Part shown: one piece after another, positions 48,848 to 59,812 of the stretch
How the letters are laid out: every line of letters begins with the position of its first letter
Position numbering within the stretch: position 1 is the first letter of the stretch
Origin: Curvularia sp. ZM96
Taxonomy: Eukaryota > Ascomycota > Dothideomycetes > Pleosporales > Pleosporaceae
Assembly (NCBI GenBank): GCA_022457065.1
Contig: JAJGBQ010000003.1
Span: 62,001-126,000, forward strand
DNA length: 64,000 nt
Reading direction: 5' to 3'
Translations under genes and position numbers: made by a program
The notes under the pieces: model-generated
What the model was told of the DNA's origin: nothing
Databases searched by the model: none
The model's input: only the letters and a program-made list of their open reading frames with translations

Positions 48848-50768
48848 ATGGCTTCACACACGTCGTTCATTGCCACTTCAACTGCACCTCCGATCGTCAG
48901 GAAATTACCCGTTGTGAGGATATCTTCAACTCCTCTGGACATCGAAACGGCACCTGAACCGAGTAAGCGATGGCTACCACGCCTGCATCTTGTGGCCCCT
49001 CGCGGATGGCTCAATGATCCTTGTGCACCTGGCTACGATCCGGTCAACAAACTGTATCATCTAGGTTTTCAATGGAATCCAAACAGCACAGAATGGGGGA
49101 ACATCTCTTGGGGTGCCGCAATATCCCATGACCTTTTCACTTGGAAGGTCTCAAATAGTCCATCTATGCAACCCTCTCCACAATGTGATCCTGGAGGTGT
49201 CTTCACCGGTTGTCTTGTACCTACTGCAGTCGACGGTGCGGAGAATGGCACTTTGACAGCGCTGTATACTTCAGTGTCGCGTCTCCCTATTCATTACACA
49301 CGGCCATACTTCCGGACGTCAGAGGCAGTCGCTTTGGCGACATCGAACAACTCTGGAAAGACGTGGAAAAGATACTCAGGCAACCCAGTTCTCGCAGAGC
49401 CTCCGCCAGGCGTTGACGTGACCGGCTGGCGAGATCCATTCGTAGCTTCCTGGCCATCCCTGGATATGCTTGACAAGCACCAGCCATTGAACCCGGATGC
49501 AAAATCACTGTATGCTGTGGTAGCAGGAGGGATTCGAGGAAAGACACCAACCGCCTTTCTTTATCGCGTTGATGCTAATGCACTCGATACATGGCAGTAT
49601 CTTGGCCCACTTATTACCCCTGGCTTGAACTTTTGCCCTTCACCGCGTTGGACAGGAGATTTTGGCGTGAATTGGGAGGTGAGCAATTTTGTCACCTTGG
49701 CAAGTACAGATGGCAACCGATCCCGCGATTTTCTTATCTGCGGCGTTGAAGGTCGGCTAGCCACTGAAGAGAAGATTTGCGCAAAGGGCAGCTTCAGAGC
49801 CACCAATGCGCAGATGTGGCTTTGTGGCACCCTCACAGCCGCAGCGGGTGTAGAAATGCGATTCCGGTTCGGAGGTAGATTGGACCATGGCCTATATTAT
49901 GCAGGCAACTCATTCTGGGATCCACAGACTCAGCAGCAAGTCATATACGGCTGGATCCTCGAAGACGATCTTGATCCAGAGGTTCGCCGGCGGCAGGGGT
50001 GGGCTGGCGTCATCTCCTTGCCACGAGTTCTCAAAATGCAGGTCTTGACATCTGTCATAGGCGCTTTGTTGTCTCCTCTCCAGTCTATTGGCTGCATCGA
50101 GTTGATCCCAGAGGATGAACATGGCTCGAGCTTCACCACGGTTACTCTATGTGCTGTGCTCGATCCTCGATTGAGTAAACTTCGAGGCTGTAAATTGCCT
50201 TCAAAAGATAGTCGAGCATGCAGTCCAAGCGGCGCCTTCATGTTTCCCGTAGCTTGGCCGCAGTGGGAGATGGAGGTAGAATTTCAGGTGGAAGAAGACG
50301 TTGCTAAAGTGGGTTTCGACATTATACATTCACCCAGTAAGAACAAACACGCAATATCATGGGACGCACGCACTAACGCGCTCTACAGCCGAATTCACCC
50401 GTGTCTACTTTGACGCAAAGTCTGAGACGATTGTTGTTGACCGAAGTTGCTCTACCTCCGTACACGGGATCCGAACGTGTCCGGAAGAAGCACCTCACAC
50501 CCTATTTGTGTTCCGGCAGCGGTGCATGGACGGCCAATTTGCTGGGAAGCCGATGGTGGAGGCATTACAGTTCCACGTGGTCTACGATACAAGCGTAGTT
50601 CAGGTCTTCGTCAACGAACGCACGGCTCTGACAACGAGGGTTTATCCTGCTGCTGGGACGAGCACTGGGATCCGCCCGTTTCTGGAGCGAACATGTCAGG
50701 GTAGTTCTGGCGGATTGGATTCCCGGGCTTGGAGTCTCGCTGTGTGGCCCCTTTCGCTTCCAGGGTAG
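48848..50768 (+). CDS. Glycoside hydrolase family 32 (invertase/fructosyltransferase type), two exons
   Basis: Exons 48848-50336 and 50389-50768 (52-base intron, GTAAGA...CAG) give 622 residues. Catalytic motifs: nucleophile Asp57 in GWLNDPCAPGYD, transition-state stabiliser Asp196 in GWRDPFV, acid/base Glu277 in FGVNWEVSNFV. VFTGCLVP and GGIRGKTPTAFLY fit the fungal branch of GH32 that has WLNDPCA in place of WMNDPNG. The C-terminal beta-sandwich contains IVVDRS and VFVNERTALTTRVYP. There is no signal peptide, so it is probably an intracellular invertase or fructosyltransferase that acts on imported sucrose or fructan. It is the third member of the transporter-regulator-enzyme group. Confidence 0.9.
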
Positions 50769-52687
50769 ATACGCCTAACACTCGTGTCTGCAGGTGTCAT
50801 AGAACAAGTCAAAAAAGATATCGTACCTGCTGTCGGACACTGTAGTACAGGACGGGAAACGTTTTCCTGAATTAAGCATTACTGACCAGTTCGCATGCAC
50901 AACGAGTATATGCCAAGAATTGAAGTTAGGACCAATATTGTTTTCGCAGATGCAGATATCGTGATTGGCAGATGACGGCCATAGCCATGGCGCGAACACG
51001 CGGCTGACGTTACGAGTTGAACCAGTGTGAGCCTGTACATATGCGTGCTCGGTAAGGTGGACGGGCATAGTGCGAAAAGCACGGGCAATGCAGAGGTCAG
51101 AGAGACGCCGCTGTCTTGGTCTCTCGCCTTCCGCATGACGCGCCTTCCCTGGGCCGAGTCCGTCACACTCGCTAACGGGGAAGGCGCTCTCTGGCAACCA
51201 CAGCCGCATCTTCCCTAGGATGTGCAGGTCCATAGGTGCTCTGGTGTCCTCGATTCCCTTCCTACTCCGCCCTGACTTCATCTGCTTCACCCACGCCACG
51301 CCGCACCACGCCATGCATGTCAACTTCAGCCGCGGCGGCTCTTTGAAGGTGCTGGAAGAACCACTGTGACATGGTTACCATTCGAGAGCCGAGGCGCCGT
51401 GACATCCTTCGCGCAGCCCCTCTAACGCCACCACCCAATCCGCCCGTCATGAGGCAGTCAACGCGCTGTGCACTGCCCCGAGGCCGTGCCCGTGCACAGC
51501 GCCGTTGGGTCTGATGTCTACTGATAATATTCTGTCGGCCTCCATACTATACCAGCTTCTATTGACGTGGCTATGAACCTTCATCTCAGATGCAATGAAT
51601 CTTTGCGTGCGCATTGCACTCGCGCCTGCAGACGAATGCGACAGCCTAGCCTCTCCTTTCTTTCGCGGGCACGGTCGTTCTATTTGTTCGTCCTGACGGT
51701 ACCACGGAAATGTGCTTGTGATCCAAAATCCTCAGCGAGCGGGGTTTTTATGTCAAATCTAATACCGCCTGTTCCTCACCATGACTGAAACAGCGTTTCC
51801 GATCTCAACTGGAGGTCGGGTAACCATGGTACCGTGCTCAACCGCACTTGGACCAGCATTTAGGTCGCCTCTCGAATCCCAAGTTTGACACTGTGACTAG
51901 ATCACCACGTCCGCACCCGCTAGCAACCGCACATTCACAAAAACCCACAGCAATCATCGGTAAACTCTAGGCCGATCACCGCTCGTGGCAATACACTACA
52001 CAACAGGGCAGCGGGAACCTAGCTGCACATGGTTTACCTGAACAAAACTGTGGTACTCAATTGCTGTGGAGCCCTAACTGGCTGCACATTGTTTCTTTGT
52101 TTGTTTGCTTTTTGCATTCTTCAAATGTGAGCAGCTCTACCTCACACATGTGATGGGCACCCTGTGCTGCCAACATGTTGCTTCTTTCTTCTATTCGTTA
52201 ACACATGGTCGTAAGGCACAATTTGCGTACAGGGCCTGGCCTGCTTCTTCATCCTTTTCCGGAGCTGCGCTACTATATAATTTCATTCAGGCAGAACACA
52301 GCTGTCCTCCACACTGCCTGGCGGTGATGCATTGAGAGCACAACTATTGCATGGCATTCATTCGCGTTGCCTAGGTTGCACTAGTACCTTTGAGTAAATG
52401 ATACCTTGATCTAAACCAATAATTTCAAACTCCAAGACTAATGGCTGCATTATCACCACACCGATGCAAGGATCTGTCGTGTGGCCATCAATGTGCAAAT
52501 AATGGGAGCTCGCTTTGCAAGGTAACTGAGTCGTAAAAAGCGCGGACGAAGCAGCCATGGCAAACGATTTTTAGAAACTCGTCGCAAAGTTGCCATGGGG
52601 GAGGGGGATAGAGGCGCGTGCAGGAAAAGGACCTCAAGAGAACATTGTATGCTGGAACAGGATTTGCTTGCTCGATATAGCGGGTTT

Positions 52688-53405
52688 CAAATCTGCAGTA
52701 GTTTGAACATCAAAACCAATCTGCGAATGCCCTGAAGTATTGATGCTGCCCAATCTTGATCAGCGGCGTGGCCGTAGGAACCCCAAAGTTTATCCCGCGT
52801 GGCCCAAACAAGCATAGTTCACATTGACATTATCCAATATCACTGCTACGCTTTCAGCCAACGATGCCGCGGTCATGTGTGGATTCTCGAGCCATATATT
52901 CCACGCTGGCCATCGTATTTTTACGCAAGTAAGGAGGAGTAGTAGATCGCGAAACTCATCCCAAACAGCGATGATGTACCTGACTTGGAATACGCATATC
53001 ACTCACATCTCCAATCAACGAGGCCATCCCAACGACCTTAAGACATAGCTTGTTATTGATTCTCTAGTGCTGTGACTTTCAGGGACCTGTGGGCCAATGT
53101 AATGTTTATCGACTCAGCGAGGTAATCTTGCATGTGGGAGACACGGAAGCTGTCATCCGCAGAGACGTGGGGCTGCATAGCAGCACCACTAAACCTGCTC
53201 AACACATCCAACGTGGACAGATTTAGAAGTTTCTGCCCTGGAATAAATTCCTGCGGCTGAGATTCTCCCACCAACATGCCATTAATCAGCAATAAATCTC
53301 ACACCCGGCATGGTCGCGTCCCAAGGACCAAGTCGTCGGATGAGGCACACTATACCTTGGCGCATGCAGGTCATGGCTTGATAGCCTAAAGCGTAGCTAG
53401 GCATT
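52688..53405 (-). CDS. Possible multi-exon hypothetical gene
   Basis: Several neighbouring minus-strand open stretches read as ordinary protein in turn. They are PSYALGYQAMTCMRQGIVCL and GPWDATMPGVRFIAD (53395-53280), KLLNLSTLDVLSRFSGAAMQ and MQDYLAESINITLAHRSL (53292-53053), ENPHMTAASLAESVAVILDN (52928-52797), and GINFGVPTATPLIKIGQHQY (52810-52705). I could not find splice sites that join them all in phase, and no family is recognised. It could be a real gene with unclear introns or a decayed one. Confidence 0.3.
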
Positions 53406-53769
53406 TGGATCCCGCAAATGAGCAACAGACTCACATCATGATGTACGCGGGTGCAGACGCCACTGTTGAGTGCGCGTATCCGCGAAACCGAGCACGGAAC
53501 ATTATCTCGCTTCCGCGGCTAACCTAGCCCGTGCCAACCAGCACCCGGTCTCCAATCCGGGGAACGCCACCCGGCCGTGAGGCGGGCAACTAACGACCCT
53601 GAAGGTTTGTGATGGCGAAGGAGACGCGTGCCACCAGCTACTGGTATTAACTATCGGTATTTCCTGTATCGTGTGACCCTCTGCGGAATGCACCCATATC
53701 ACGGCTTCTGAAATCAATCCACCGACGCGATTGCGCTCCCCATGTTACTCTTGCAGAGCATCTCCATCT

Positions 53770-53805
53770 GCTCCGTTCGCTTCGTTCGCTCCGTTCGCTC
53801 CGTTC
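53770..53805 (+). repeat. 9-base tandem repeat, four copies
   Basis: GCTCCGTTC, GCTTCGTTC, GCTCCGTTC, GCTCCGTTC in a row, in the presumed 5' leader of the next gene. Read in the frame of that gene it codes APFASFAPFAPF, but there is no ATG before it. Confidence 0.7.
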
Positions 53806-53868
53806 AAACCTCCGCTTGATTTCGCACCACACCCTCCACTCTCCCGGAGGCAGCCGACGCCCGAAAGC

Positions 53869-54939
53869 ATGGTGAAAGAGCAGGATGTGGGCATAGTTGG
53901 TGGTGTCAATGCACGCCTGTCAATCTTGATGACCATGGCCGCGTTTCTTGCCATATCATTGTACAATGCCATCGAGGTTATGTTCCTGATATTTGCTGTA
54001 TTCAAACAACGGAGTGGGCTGTACTTTTGGAGTTTCATCATCGCAACTTTCGGTATCATTCCGCACGCAATCGGATTCGTCCTCAAATTCTTCCAGGTCA
54101 CTACCTTGGACCTCTTATCGAGCGCTATAATCGGTGTGGGCTGGGCATGCATGGTTATAGGGCAATCAGTCGTCTTGTATTCGCGTCTTCATCTCGTTGT
54201 TCGCGACAAGACACGAATTCGTTGGGTGTTGTACATGATCATCTTCACTGGCATTGGCCTCGGCATCCCACTGTTTGTTCTAGCCATGGGTACGAACTCC
54301 AAGCATTCTGCCCGCTTCCTCCCTGGCTTTTTGGTTTACGACAAGATACAAATTGTTGTAATCTCTGTCCAAGAAACGATCATTTCCGGGATATACATCT
54401 ATGAAACAGTACTACTACTAGGTGGGGAAGACAGCAGGGCTCCGGAATCTCTTAAGAAGCTGCTCAGACATCTTATTCTCGTCAATGTCATGGTCCTAAT
54501 ATTCGATGCCACCCTTCTAGCGGTTCAATTTTCTGGCCATTATGAAATTCAGACGACATATAAAACGGCTATTTACAGTGTCAAGCTGAAAATAGAGTTT
54601 TCCGTTCTCAATCGCCTTGTTAGTATCGTCAAGCACAAAGACTTACTCAGCAACCGAAGAACTCTGGGGAGCAACACCCTTACTTTTTGCAGATGGACTG
54701 GCAGCAAGAAGGCCCGTTTGGGTACGAGCACGAACAATACGGGAGCGTTTACTAGGATGGACGACATCAGCTTGAAAGATCACGTTGGAAAGGAGCCATA
54801 TGTGACGACGCATGAAGCCAGCATTGAGCATGTTGATACCATTGATCTTGAAGACGGTGTAAATAACTTGGAACCAAGAAAAGGTGAGCCGACAGTTCCG
54901 GAGAAAGCAAGGTCTCCGAAAACTGTTCTGCAGCTGTAA
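53869..54939 (+). CDS. Seven-helix integral membrane protein of unknown function, single exon
   Basis: 356 residues from the ATG at 53869; the frame is open further upstream but has no ATG there. About seven hydrophobic helices occupy residues 15-250, among them LSILMTMAAFLAISLYNAIE, YFWSFIIATFGIIPHAIGFV, IIGVGWACMVIGQSVVLYS, VLYMIIFTGIGLGIPLFVLA and HLILVNVMVLIFDATLLAV. A hydrophilic tail of about 100 residues follows. The layout is that of a widespread ascomycete membrane family carrying a domain of unknown function (of the DUF7702/DUF7703 kind), with 7-TM topology. A receptor or transporter role is not shown. Confidence 0.78.
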   Translation: MVKEQDVGIVGGVNARLSILMTMAAFLAISLYNAIEVMFLIFAVFKQRSGLYFWSFIIATFGIIPHAIGFVLKFFQVTTLDLLSSAIIGVGWACMVIGQSVVLYSRLHLVVRDKTRIRWVLYMIIFTGIGLGIPLFVLAMGTNSKHSARFLPGFLVYDKIQIVVISVQETIISGIYIYETVLLLGGEDSRAPESLKKLLRHLILVNVMVLIFDATLLAVQFSGHYEIQTTYKTAIYSVKLKIEFSVLNRLVSIVKHKDLLSNRRTLGSNTLTFCRWTGSKKARLGTSTNNTGAFTRMDDISLKDHVGKEPYVTTHEASIEHVDTIDLEDGVNNLEPRKGEPTVPEKARSPKTVLQL

Positions 54940-56325
54940 ATATACAACCTTGGACTGTTAAACCTATCCATTCAGCTAAGCGCATGGTTACCTCTACATA
55001 ATGAAAGCGTCTTATTGATGAGATAACGTCATGGCTAGATAATCAGTAATAGTAATCAACAATCTCCGGTACTCACAAATCCTCAAAGTAATATTCTGTG
55101 CGAATCGGTGCCTATTATAATTCGATTGACCTTGGGAGGATATTTATCTTCTTAAGATAAAGAGTTGATGGGGCTTGATTATTAGAGTTCACACACGAAA
55201 TTGGCCTAGGTTGACACTGAGAGGGAGTAAGCATATATGGAAAAGGACGACACCGTTTCTTCAACGGTAACGTCAAGAAGGACAGCAAATTGGCGCCAGT
55301 CAATTGGTATTTCGGTTTTGGTTTTCATACCTAATATGAGTATTTCATACAACGCGCTCATGGAACTGGCCAGTAATACGTTGAAGCTAGTGTGTGCAAC
55401 TAGGTACATTGAAGAACTACGGCGCTTCAAAAACTCGACCTCTTCGAGCCATCAGACCTAACTTGCTGGCTACTACCTCGAATAGGCAGCAGCGACACTC
55501 TCGCGAAGCAGCTAAATGGACCTTGGTGATCAGCTGACCATCTACATTCGGTATAGTGTCCCGCATTATTAACCCGTTGCTTTTAACCATCGCCAGATGC
55601 TTCATTCGCTCCCACCGCATCTTATCCTTGACCGATGGTTTTTGCTTCACTCAGTACTCTCAATAACCGGTATCCTTACCCGTAGAATGCGTTAATGCCA
55701 AGGAATATCGTTGCCAAGAGAAGAGGCAAGCTAGACGGTGTTTTGTTCCGTGCAACCATATTGGTAGCATCCGCTTTTGAGGTATTCAGGCTGTCCTATT
55801 GGCTGGTTAATATGTTTCCGATCACCAGCCTGAGGCATGGTAAATGAAGAGCGAAATGAACAACTCTCATTGCTAGACATTTTATTCGTGGACACGGCTA
55901 GGAATTCCTCTCAAAACTCTACCAATATGTTCGAATGGTGATCGCGCAGTCCGCTTGATGAATGACAGTTCGCCCTATGCTTAGGGGGGATCGAAGCCAG
56001 ATGGGTCTCAGTTCCCCCGGCAGATGATCTCCCGTTATTGATGAGGATCGCGGGCTGCAAAGGCGTAAAGGCTTGGCCTATTAAAGCGAACCAGGTTCAT
56101 GTGTCGTTACTCGTGGGATTTCGCTTTGTTCAATTTGCTAACCTCCACATGCCTCTTCCTCGGCGTTGACTTAGGAGAATTCCGACTAGCATACTTTCAA
56201 CACGTCTTGGCTGGTGTCTATGGGGGCAAGAGATAAGAGGAAACGAAACCCGTCGATAAATCTGATATCTGTTGCTTGAACAGCTCTCGATCATCAATCT
56301 TACCGGCTACCTGGAATCTGTCATC
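54940..56325. other. Intergenic, no firm gene
   Basis: A 74-codon ATG frame at 55237-55461 (MEKDDTVSSTVTSRRTANW...) is the only item of note. It has no domain, and no partner exon is found. The rest is blank. Confidence 0.45.
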
Positions 56326-57659
56326 ATGCGTGCCTCCATTCTCGCGCTCGTTGCTGCTCCTACTGTTGTACTTAGCCAAGCTCCCCTTTACGGCCAGTGT
56401 ATGTAATGACTGCTTGTATCTCTCATTGTATAGTTGTAAACTAATATTGTGTTTCGGTAGGTGGCGGTTCAGGATGGACCGGCTCCACAACGTGTGCTTC
56501 TGGCGCAGTGTGCAACAAAGTCAAGTAAGAGCTCACCATATTGTGTCTCGAACACGCTCGCATGGCATCTGTTCTGACACCACCTCTAGTGATTTCTACT
56601 CACAGTGTGTGCCTGGCTCTGGTGAAGCTCCTACTACTACTCAGGGCAACAGCAACCCTACTCCCACTGGGGGCTCGACAGTTGCAGGAGGGCTGCACGA
56701 TAAATTCAAAGCCAAGGGAAAGCTCTATTACGGTACTGAAATCGACCACTACCACCTAAACAATGGCCCCTTGACCACCATCGTCAAAAACAGCTTTGGA
56801 CAAATCACCCACGAGAACAGCCTGAAGTGGGACGCTACTGAGCGTAAGTACCTACACTTCCCTCTACCTTGGCGAATAGTCATGAACTCACTCTTCGTGC
56901 GTAGCGCAACGTGGAAAGTTCTCCTTCAGCAACGCTGACGCCGTCGTCAACTTCGCCACGCAGAACGGAAAGCTCCTGCGAGGCCACACCCTCCTCTGGC
57001 ATTCGCAGCTGCCGTCGTGGGTTACCCAGATTAACGACCGCAACACATTGACATCCGTCATCCAGAACCACGTGACCACGCTGGTTACCCGCTACAAGGG
57101 TAAAATCCTTCAGTGGGATGTGGTGAACGAGATCTTCGCCGAGAACGGCAACCTTCGAGACAGCGTCTTTAGTCGCGTGCTTGGCGAGGATTTTGTTGGC
57201 ATCGCTTTCCGCGCCGCCCGCGCCGCTGACCCTAACGCTAAGCTCTACATCAACGACTACAATCTGGACATTGCCAACTACGCCAAAGTGACCACTGGTA
57301 TGGTTGCACATGTCAACAAGTGGATCTCGCAGGGCATCCCTATTGATGGCATCGGCTCGCAATGCCATCTTGCGCAACCTGGTGGATGGAACCCAGCCTC
57401 TGGGGTTCCCAATGCGCTCAAGACATTGGCCAGTGCCAACGTCAAAGAGATTGCAATCACAGAGCTCGATATCGCTGGTGCTTCAGCCAATGACTATCTC
57501 ACCGTCATGAATGGCTGTCTTGCTGTGTCCAAGTGCGTGGGTATCACCGTATGGGGTGTGTCCGACAAAGACAGCTGGCGCAGCAGTGACAGACCCCTCC
57601 TATTTGACACCAACTATCAACCTAAGCAGGCTTATACCGCTCTTGTAAATGCTTTGTAG
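56326..57659 (+). CDS. GH10 endo-1,4-beta-xylanase with N-terminal CBM1, four exons
   Basis: Exons 56326-56398, 56461-56524, 56590-56843 and 56905-57659 give 381 residues. Signal peptide MRASILALVAAPTVVLSQ. The cellulose-binding module (CBM1, residues about 20-55) reads LYGQCGGSGWTGSTTCASGA then NDFYSQCVPG, with the flat aromatic face and four cysteines. A Thr/Pro/Asn linker follows, then the GH10 barrel. Catalytic acid/base Glu lies in WDVVNEIF and the nucleophile Glu in AITELDI. THENSLKWDATEPQRG and LRGHTLLWHSQLPSWV are family landmarks. The enzyme is secreted and cuts xylan in plant cell walls, held on cellulose by the CBM1. Two introns interrupt the CBM1, as is common in such modules. Intact. 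Confidence 0.94.
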
Positions 57660-57898
57660 AGGAGCCTTGGTTCAATCCTGGTATTATACTAGACTGTGGG
57701 CGGAGATAAACGAGTCAAATCCATCATACATTCGCTAGTAACAACGATTATGTCATTTCTCAACGCTAAGTGCTTGCCACAAAGCTGGCTGTGATTTTCT
57801 GGCTTTACTGGTTATGGAAGAGCGAATCCAATAGAACGTGTGAACTTCAGCATTTCATTAAAGTTAACACTTATATATTTGTGGGTACATGAGAGAAT

Positions 57899-59812
57899 TC
57901 ACAGCGGGCGCAAAGCTCCACTGCGGTCCTCTGCCCATCGTCCTGCAATAGCTTGTCGCATACCTTTACCCCAAAATGCAACAGGCAAAGCGACTAATCC
58001 GCCAACAATCTGGAAGATCATGAGTTCAATTCCGACCCACAGATATCCTTGGGCTTCGACCCAAGGGACGAGAGCGAAGCTCATGGCCCAAGAAATGAAG
58101 AAGCAACCTCCAATAACCACCGCAAGTGCCGGAGCAGCCCACCTTGGAAACGCCTCGGCAACCCATAGAGTATTTGCGGTCATTAGCATAACGAGAGAGA
58201 AGCCATGGCCTCCATAGGCCAGGTAGATGAAGGCGGGATGCCAGTGGAACCTGACTGTGAGGCCATAGAGCAGTGAACTAAAGGCGCCAACAATGATTGG
58301 TAAGATATAGACGATGAGGTAGTGCTCAGCCTCCAAAACACCATGGTTGCGCTGTGACAACCTCCTGAGACCATTGCAAATAACTACCCAGCACACGGGA
58401 AGTCCTATCAATGCCCCTATGCCTGAGGCTACGTTGACGGTCCCAACAATCTCAGGTGAGATGTTATAGGGAGGTTGGGTGAGAATGCGGCTGTTTGTTG
58501 CGCCGATGAAGATCATGCTTGCTGAGTTGAAACCCGACGCGACGAAGACCCAGAACAGAAGCGGGTTGACGGCGCAATACGCCATCTGAACATAGCATCG
58601 ACCTGCCGATCTCCAAGATGCAAAAGGTGATCGTGAGAGACCAACTCGATCGCGGAAGCCTGCGAACCCTTTACGAATGGGATACTCTGGGAGGTCTCGA
58701 TAGATGGATGAGTTTTCTTCGCGATCTTCGTATATCGTCAGCTTCTCAGTCGCGCTTTGCATGAGAATGAGCCCGTTGAAGGCCACTGTTGGACGCTTGA
58801 AGTACGTTTCAGGATAGAGCGTGAAGGTGAGCAAGAGTGAAACGACGACGGGTATAGTCCAGTAATGGTAGAATTGGCGCCAGTTGCGGCCATGCTCGGC
58901 GATGACTGGTGCAAGGGCAACACCAGATGTGCCAAAGCTACCCGCAACACACCACATGAACGAGACTGCTCGTGGCCTTTGGTTGATATAAGTCAAATCA
59001 ATCACCATCAGAAACGCCTTAGGATATCAGCGAGAGGTTATCATAGAATGTGGTATTTGTCGCAACTCACCAAAGAGAGACCAAGACCTTCACTAAGGCC
59101 AAGGAAACAGACGGCAACGACCAACTGAGCAAAAGATCTCGCCTGAGCGGCACCGAGTGTGGCAAGTAAAACAACCATGGTGGCAATCAGAATTGTTGGC
59201 CGACGGCCCAAGCCGATCGATAGAGGTACCCAAACAAGGCATCCAATTCCCATGAAAAGTGCTGGGCCAGTGACAAGGGCTTTTATCAACCACGGAGCTA
59301 TGTTCTGCAAATAACTCGTTAGTGAACATATTACACAAGAGAGCGATATAGCTAACTTCGTGTTCGAAGGTGGTCTGAATGCTGTCCAGCATGACACCTG
59401 CCGCCTGTGCAGCGCATAAGTTCACGGCGGAGAAGAATACAATGGCGAAAAATGCTCCAGCGGTCTTCCTATCACTCCAGTTCAGAGGATCGGCTTTGCT
59501 TTCCGATGCAACTGGCAACTTAAGGGTCCTTCCGTCATTGGTGACAAGAAAAGTAGTACCGGTCAGGTTGTATGATTCGCGTTTTGCGCAGGTCGAAATG
59601 CTGGCGGTCCTCGGCCTGGTAAATGTTTTGGAACGAACGGAAGGCAGCCGGGTTATCTCTGGAACGGGAGGAGATGATAAAGGAGACATTTGACGGGGAA
59701 CGACGATCGGTTCAATTTGAAGTGGGGGAGCCAGCTCTACCTCGGGGTGTGGATCTTCCAGTGGCGCAGCCTTGCTGGAGTAAGTACCAGTAGGAGAAAG
59801 CATGATATCCAT
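57899..59812 (-). CDS. MFS transporter of DHA1/drug-efflux type, three exons
   Basis: Exons 59812-59357, 59304-59071 and 59017-57899 give 602 residues. A long cytosolic N-terminus (about 115 residues, Pro/Ser-rich) ends in the family element KADPLNWSDRKT, after which come 12 helices. The first-half loop reads VPLSIGLGRRPTIL, the drug-transporter motif A with reduced charge. YPETYFKRPTVAF marks the loop after helix 6. It most likely exports small toxic molecules or takes up organic solutes; the substrate is unknown. It is tail-to-tail with the xylanase gene, with only 239 bases between the two stops. Confidence 0.88.

Larger units (their letters stand above)
50769..53868. other. Long intergenic region
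   Basis: No firm gene. A 182-codon minus-strand frame at 51323-50775 has unlikely composition (many Trp, Cys and His) and no domain. A possible minus-strand multi-exon gene at 52688-53405 is listed separately. The region 51800-52650 is blank. Confidence 0.45.

Noticed and set aside
50775..51323. 182-codon minus-strand frame after the GH32 gene
   Set aside because: Unusual composition (many Trp, Cys, His, Met), no dom recognised, no promoter-like context; probably chance in GC-balanced intergenic DNA.
55237..55461. 74-codon ATG frame
   Set aside because: No domain, no partner exon, and weak codon character.
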